Positions 60,783-64,000 of a stretch of 64,000 nt of DNA are shown here, in pieces. How positions within the stretch are numbered: position 1 is the stretch's first letter; each line of letters opens with the position of its first letter. The position numbers and the translations under genes were made by a program. A model generated the notes under the pieces. The model was not told where the DNA came from, did not search any database, and saw only the letters and a program-made list of their open reading frames with translations. Source of the stretch: CAWDMC01 sp963803295 (GTDB lineage: Bacteria; Acidobacteriota; Terriglobia; UBA7540); the NCBI GenBank assembly GCA_963803295.1, contig CAWDMC010000005.1, positions 62,001 through 126,000 on the forward strand, in the 5' to 3' direction.

Positions 60783-62156
60783 ATGACTGATTTCTCGCGT
60801 CGCACCCTGCTTAAGGCGGTAGGTGTAGGACTTTCCGCAGCGGCGCTTGACCGGTCCGGAGCTCTGGCCCAAGCCGCTCGGTCAGGCGGGGCGGAGAAGA
60901 AAGCCGGTAAGCCTGACGGCACTCGCGTACCCGCACGCCGAGATGCCGGCCGTCCTGCTTACCGTCGCTCTCCGGTGACGTTCTCCGTTCATCGACTCGG
61001 TTCTGATCACGCCGAGGGCTTGGCGGTGATCGACATGAACCATGATGGTCTTCCGGATATCACTAGCGGCGCCTACTGGTATGAGAATCCTGGTGCGGCG
61101 GGCGGCGAATGGAAGCGGCACAAATTCCGCCAGCTCGCCCCCATCCTGCCCTCGGTTCCCCCCGGTGGCGACGGCAAGCTTTTTTCGGAATTTGTCGCGG
61201 ATAACGGCGAGTTCGCGATCGACGTCAACCACGACGGTGCACTCGACCTAGTGACCTCATCTTGGCAGAACGACGGGATCTGGTGGTTCGAAAACCCCAA
61301 GAAGACGGGCGAGATGTGGAAGCCGCACCTCATCTGCCACTCCAAGGAAACCGAAGGATTCGCCTTCAGTGATCTCGATGGCGACGGACACCCCGAGTTG
61401 CTCGCCTCCCACTATGGCCGCCAGGGTATGTTGTGGATTAACTTCGCCGGGCCGGAACCGGCCGTACACTCAATCGGTGGCCATGATGAGGATGGCCACG
61501 GTTGCGGCATCGCCGATATCGATGGTGACGGCAAAGCCGACGTGATTTCAATTCACGGATGGTTCCGCAACATCGATGCCGCTCATGATAAGTGGGAGTG
61601 GCGTGGCGAATGGGATTTGGGTGATTGTGGATTTCCTATTATTGCCTACGATGTTAACAATGACGGTAGGATGGATCTGATCTACGGACGAGGACACGAT
61701 TACGGACTGTATTGGCTGGAACAAACCATCCGAGGCGGCAAGCGCGCCTGGCGCCCGCACCTGATCGACGACTCCTTTTCGCAGGTGCACGCCTTAAAAA
61801 TGGCGGATCTCGATGGCGACGGTGAACCCGAGTTGCTCGCCGGTAAACGCTACCGGGGGCACAACGGCGCCGATCCGGGGTCGTACAAACCTCTGGCCAT
61901 CTACTACTACAAGATCAATCGCGCTACCGCCAGCTTTACCCGCTATCCCGCGAGTTACAACGGTACGGCGGGAGCCGGCACCCAATTCGTTGTTACTGAC
62001 ATTGATGGCGATGGTGATGCTGACGTTCTAGTGGCCGGCAAGACCGGACTCCACTGGTTGGAAAATCTGAAGATGAATACACGGTCGCGCGAGGCGCGGG
62101 AGAAGGAGCTGCTGCTCAATACTGACTGGCCTTTTCCGGGTGAGGGCACGGAATAG
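60783..62156 (+). CDS. Tat-exported FG-GAP/VCBS repeat beta-propeller protein
   Basis: A 457-residue exported protein. The twin-arginine signal is FSRRTLLKAVGVG and the precursor then passes a hydrophobic segment to ALAQAA. The mature part has repeated calcium-binding loops of the D-x-D-x-D-G form: DMNHDGLPDI, DVNHDGALDL, DLDGDGHPEL, DIDGDGKADV, DVNNDGRMDL, DLDGDGEPEL and DIDGDGDADV. This indicates a seven-bladed integrin-like propeller that may bind polysaccharide or protein. Catalytic domains are absent. ATG 60783 is preceded by AAAAGGGGG. Confidence 0.85.
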   Translation: MTDFSRRTLLKAVGVGLSAAALDRSGALAQAARSGGAEKKAGKPDGTRVPARRDAGRPAYRRSPVTFSVHRLGSDHAEGLAVIDMNHDGLPDITSGAYWYENPGAAGGEWKRHKFRQLAPILPSVPPGGDGKLFSEFVADNGEFAIDVNHDGALDLVTSSWQNDGIWWFENPKKTGEMWKPHLICHSKETEGFAFSDLDGDGHPELLASHYGRQGMLWINFAGPEPAVHSIGGHDEDGHGCGIADIDGDGKADVISIHGWFRNIDAAHDKWEWRGEWDLGDCGFPIIAYDVNNDGRMDLIYGRGHDYGLYWLEQTIRGGKRAWRPHLIDDSFSQVHALKMADLDGDGEPELLAGKRYRGHNGADPGSYKPLAIYYYKINRATASFTRYPASYNGTAGAGTQFVVTDIDGDGDADVLVAGKTGLHWLENLKMNTRSREAREKELLLNTDWPFPGEGTE

Positions 62157-62819
62157 ATAGCGCGCAGCAGGCCGCGGCCCTTATGGCGTAAGACGCGGCC
62201 GCCTTTGAGGGAAAGCATGCCGGGTGCGCCACGTCCTTCGAATTGTGTGAGTTGAACCATTGTTTGGCCGAAAAAAGTACAGAATCGGAAATAGCGCATT
62301 GCGGACGGGTGGTACGGGACACCGCCTAAGCTGAAGAGGGGTTTGCTGCCACAGTGCGGGTGGGGAGCAAGGGACGCTATTTCTTGACACTTAAAGAGAA
62401 AGCAGGGACCACTTGCCAAAACGTCGATACGGAAGGAATCCCGAGTGCTGCGACCCGGAAGCTGGACACCCGGCCAGCAGCGCCCAATCACTCAATGGAT
62501 GAAGTATCCTATTGCAATGGCTGTTAACGATAGGGTTAGTAAACCCTTGACGGCAAGGCACAAGGCAGGATCTATTTCCCGAGTGCCGTTTCGGGCCATT
62601 TTCCGAGTGCCCGACCATTCGCCCAAGACCGAGGGGCACGTTGGTAGACAGGGGGTTGTCTGTCCAACTGGCCCATATACCCGTCTCCGCGAAGGTTAGT
62701 GCGCGAAGACCTTGCTGCAACCGGAGTCACTGCAGGGAGGTCGGAGGCAAAGCGTCCACGCAGGCCGTTGCCGCTTTCTTTTGTTGGACAACGAATCTAA
62801 GCTTGACAGAGGTGGATGT
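62157..62819. other. Gene-free region before the SDR gene
   Basis: About 660 bases. A GC stem GGCCGCG/CGCGGCC with a 17-base loop lies just after the stop (62170-62200); only TTT follows, so a terminator is uncertain. Short frames on both strands have no recognisable features. The SDR promoter should be here but was not resolved. Confidence 0.4.
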
Positions 62820-63689
62820 ATGATTGATTCGGGCCTGGCAGGAAAGAAGGCATTAGTCACCGATGCGAACCACGGCATTGGTGCAGCGACCGCGCGAGCT
62901 CTGGCGGCTCAGGATGCTCATATCTTCGCTGCGTACTTTCGCCCGTCTTGCCCGTGTACACAGGAAGAACTCGCGATAGCCCGAAAGGTGGGAACGGGCG
63001 GGCCGCATCTTTATTGGGCGGGACAGCAACAAACAGCGGATTCTCTGGTGCAAGCAGTGCTGGAGAATGGCGGGCGAGCGGCGACAGTTGAACTCGATCT
63101 CGGATGTCCCGAAAACATATCGGCACTGTTCGACGCCTGCGAAGCTGCGCTCGGCCCGGTCGATATTCTAGTCAACAATCACACGCACTGCGCCAAAGAC
63201 ACGTTTGATCCCGCTGCTGCGAATCCCGACGGTTTCGGGGTTAGTCTCCTCTCGCCGGTAGTCGCCAATGACCACTTCGCAATAAATGCCCGCTCTTATG
63301 CGCTGATGATGGCCGAGTACATCCGAAGATACCTGAAACGTGGCGCGCGGTGGGGCCGGATCATCAACATCAGCACTGATGCAGCGCACGCCCACCCAGC
63401 CTCGATCAGCTACGCCGCTACCAAACACGCAATCGAATCCTATAGCCGCTCGGCCGCTCTTGAAGTTGGCAAATACGGGATCACCGTCAATATTGTGGCT
63501 CCAGGGCCTATTCAGACAGGATACCTCACACAGGAGCAGGAAGCCTCGGTCTCCGCCAATACGCCGCTGGGCCGCTGCGGTATGCCTGATGACGTTGCGG
63601 AAGTAGTCGTCTTCCTCGCCTCGAATCAGTCGCACTGGCTTACAGGTCAACTCCTATACGCCGGCGGGGGCTGGAGGATGCACCAATAG
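62820..63689 (+). CDS. Short-chain dehydrogenase/reductase
   Basis: A 289-residue SDR. The start GLAGKKALVTDANHGIGAATARAL is the Rossmann region, though the usual TGxxxGxG reads TDANHGIG, with Asp in place of the first Gly. Catalytic residues are in NISTDAAH (Ser), and ISYAATKHAIES (Tyr and Lys as YxxxK), and VNIVAPGPIQTGY follows. An unusual insert rich in Pro and Cys (FRPSCPCTQEELA) lies after the first helix. The substrate is unknown. ATG 62820 is preceded by AGAGGTGG. Confidence 0.85.
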   Translation: MIDSGLAGKKALVTDANHGIGAATARALAAQDAHIFAAYFRPSCPCTQEELAIARKVGTGGPHLYWAGQQQTADSLVQAVLENGGRAATVELDLGCPENISALFDACEAALGPVDILVNNHTHCAKDTFDPAAANPDGFGVSLLSPVVANDHFAINARSYALMMAEYIRRYLKRGARWGRIINISTDAAHAHPASISYAATKHAIESYSRSAALEVGKYGITVNIVAPGPIQTGYLTQEQEASVSANTPLGRCGMPDDVAEVVVFLASNQSHWLTGQLLYAGGGWRMHQ

Positions 63690-63901
63690 CCGCACGAGCC
63701 GCGCACACCTCCACAGCACGCACAAGTTGACGGTTTGTCGGCTTCTCGGAGAGCGCGATTCCAGCACGATTAGGGTTCAAAGAATGGGTAGGTTTGGACT
63801 GGAGGGCGAGGGGCTAAGCAATTCAGGCCAGTTGACGCCCCACTCGGACTATAGCCTCACGGTTTCTACTAATGATCAGCGGTCGTGGAGGGCCGCTGGC
63901 C

Positions 63902-64000
63902 ATGAAAAAGAACCGTTCCTCAAAGAGGGTACGTAGGGCTCCGAAGACGGTCCTTCGACTGCCCGATCTGGATCACGCCAAGGCTGCCGTTCTCAATAGC
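63902..64000 (+). CDS. Probable tyrosine recombinase/integrase, 3' partial
   Basis: Only 33 codons are visible before the window ends. The start MKKNRSSKRVRRAPKTVLRL followed by PDLDHAKAAVLNS matches, in my memory, the N-terminal arm-type region of tyrosine-type recombinases from Acidobacteriota. The catalytic domain lies outside the window. The direction is rightward; the 212 bases before it hold no supported gene. Confidence 0.5.
   Translation, partial: MKKNRSSKRVRRAPKTVLRLPDLDHAKAAVLNS

Overview
The window most resembles a GC-rich, diderm, motile soil-type bacterium, probably Acidobacteriota. I infer this from the mix of LpxB (lipid A synthesis), outer-membrane porin, type VI secretion and flagellar hook genes, and from protein styles I associate with that phylum. 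No rRNA or other decisive marker is present, so the phylum call is inference. All functions were assigned by reading motifs; no database search was run.

Layout. 1-8.1 kb: the C-terminal part of an Lhr helicase, a decayed IS6 transposase, a probable SelO remnant, an APC permease and an M24-like protein without its metal ligands. 8.3-10 kb: two tRNA-Pro genes, a MerR regulator and a secreted protein. 10.2-13.9 kb: a decayed IS21-type element that also carries ParB-like and zinc-ribbon genes. 13.9-22.9 kb: FecR/ECF sigma pair, macro-domain protein, MidA-like methyltransferase, an M1-peptidase-like protein with altered catalytic residues, LpxB, an IS1380-like remnant and LexA. 23-30 kb: esterase, an intact IS630 element, SpoIIE-type phosphatase, CPBP protease, a deleted EamA transporter and dihydroorotase.

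30-38.7 kb is the most unusual region. An 828-residue proline-rich, tail-anchored protein carries nine copies of a P-G-E-F-T-x-I-F motif and is divergent from a three-gene type VI secretion block (tssK-tssL-tssM). 38.8-50.4 kb: a phosphotransferase beside a divergent enolase-like protein, M48 protease, methyltransferase, porin, HemD, a membrane-fused spermidine-synthase-like gene and UDP-sulfoquinovose synthase.

51.8-60.6 kb is a flagellar rod/ring/hook-junction cluster (flgF-flgG-flgA-flgH-flgI-flgJ, then flgM-orf-flgN-flgK-flgL-orf). A near-perfect sigma-28 promoter lies just before flgM, matching the switch to late flagellar genes. The window ends with an FG-GAP repeat protein, an SDR oxidoreductase and the start of a probable tyrosine recombinase.

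Several well-conserved genes (hemD, the spermidine-synthase-like gene, flgF) carry what look like single-base indels beside short homopolymers. Part of the apparent gene decay may therefore be sequencing or assembly error.
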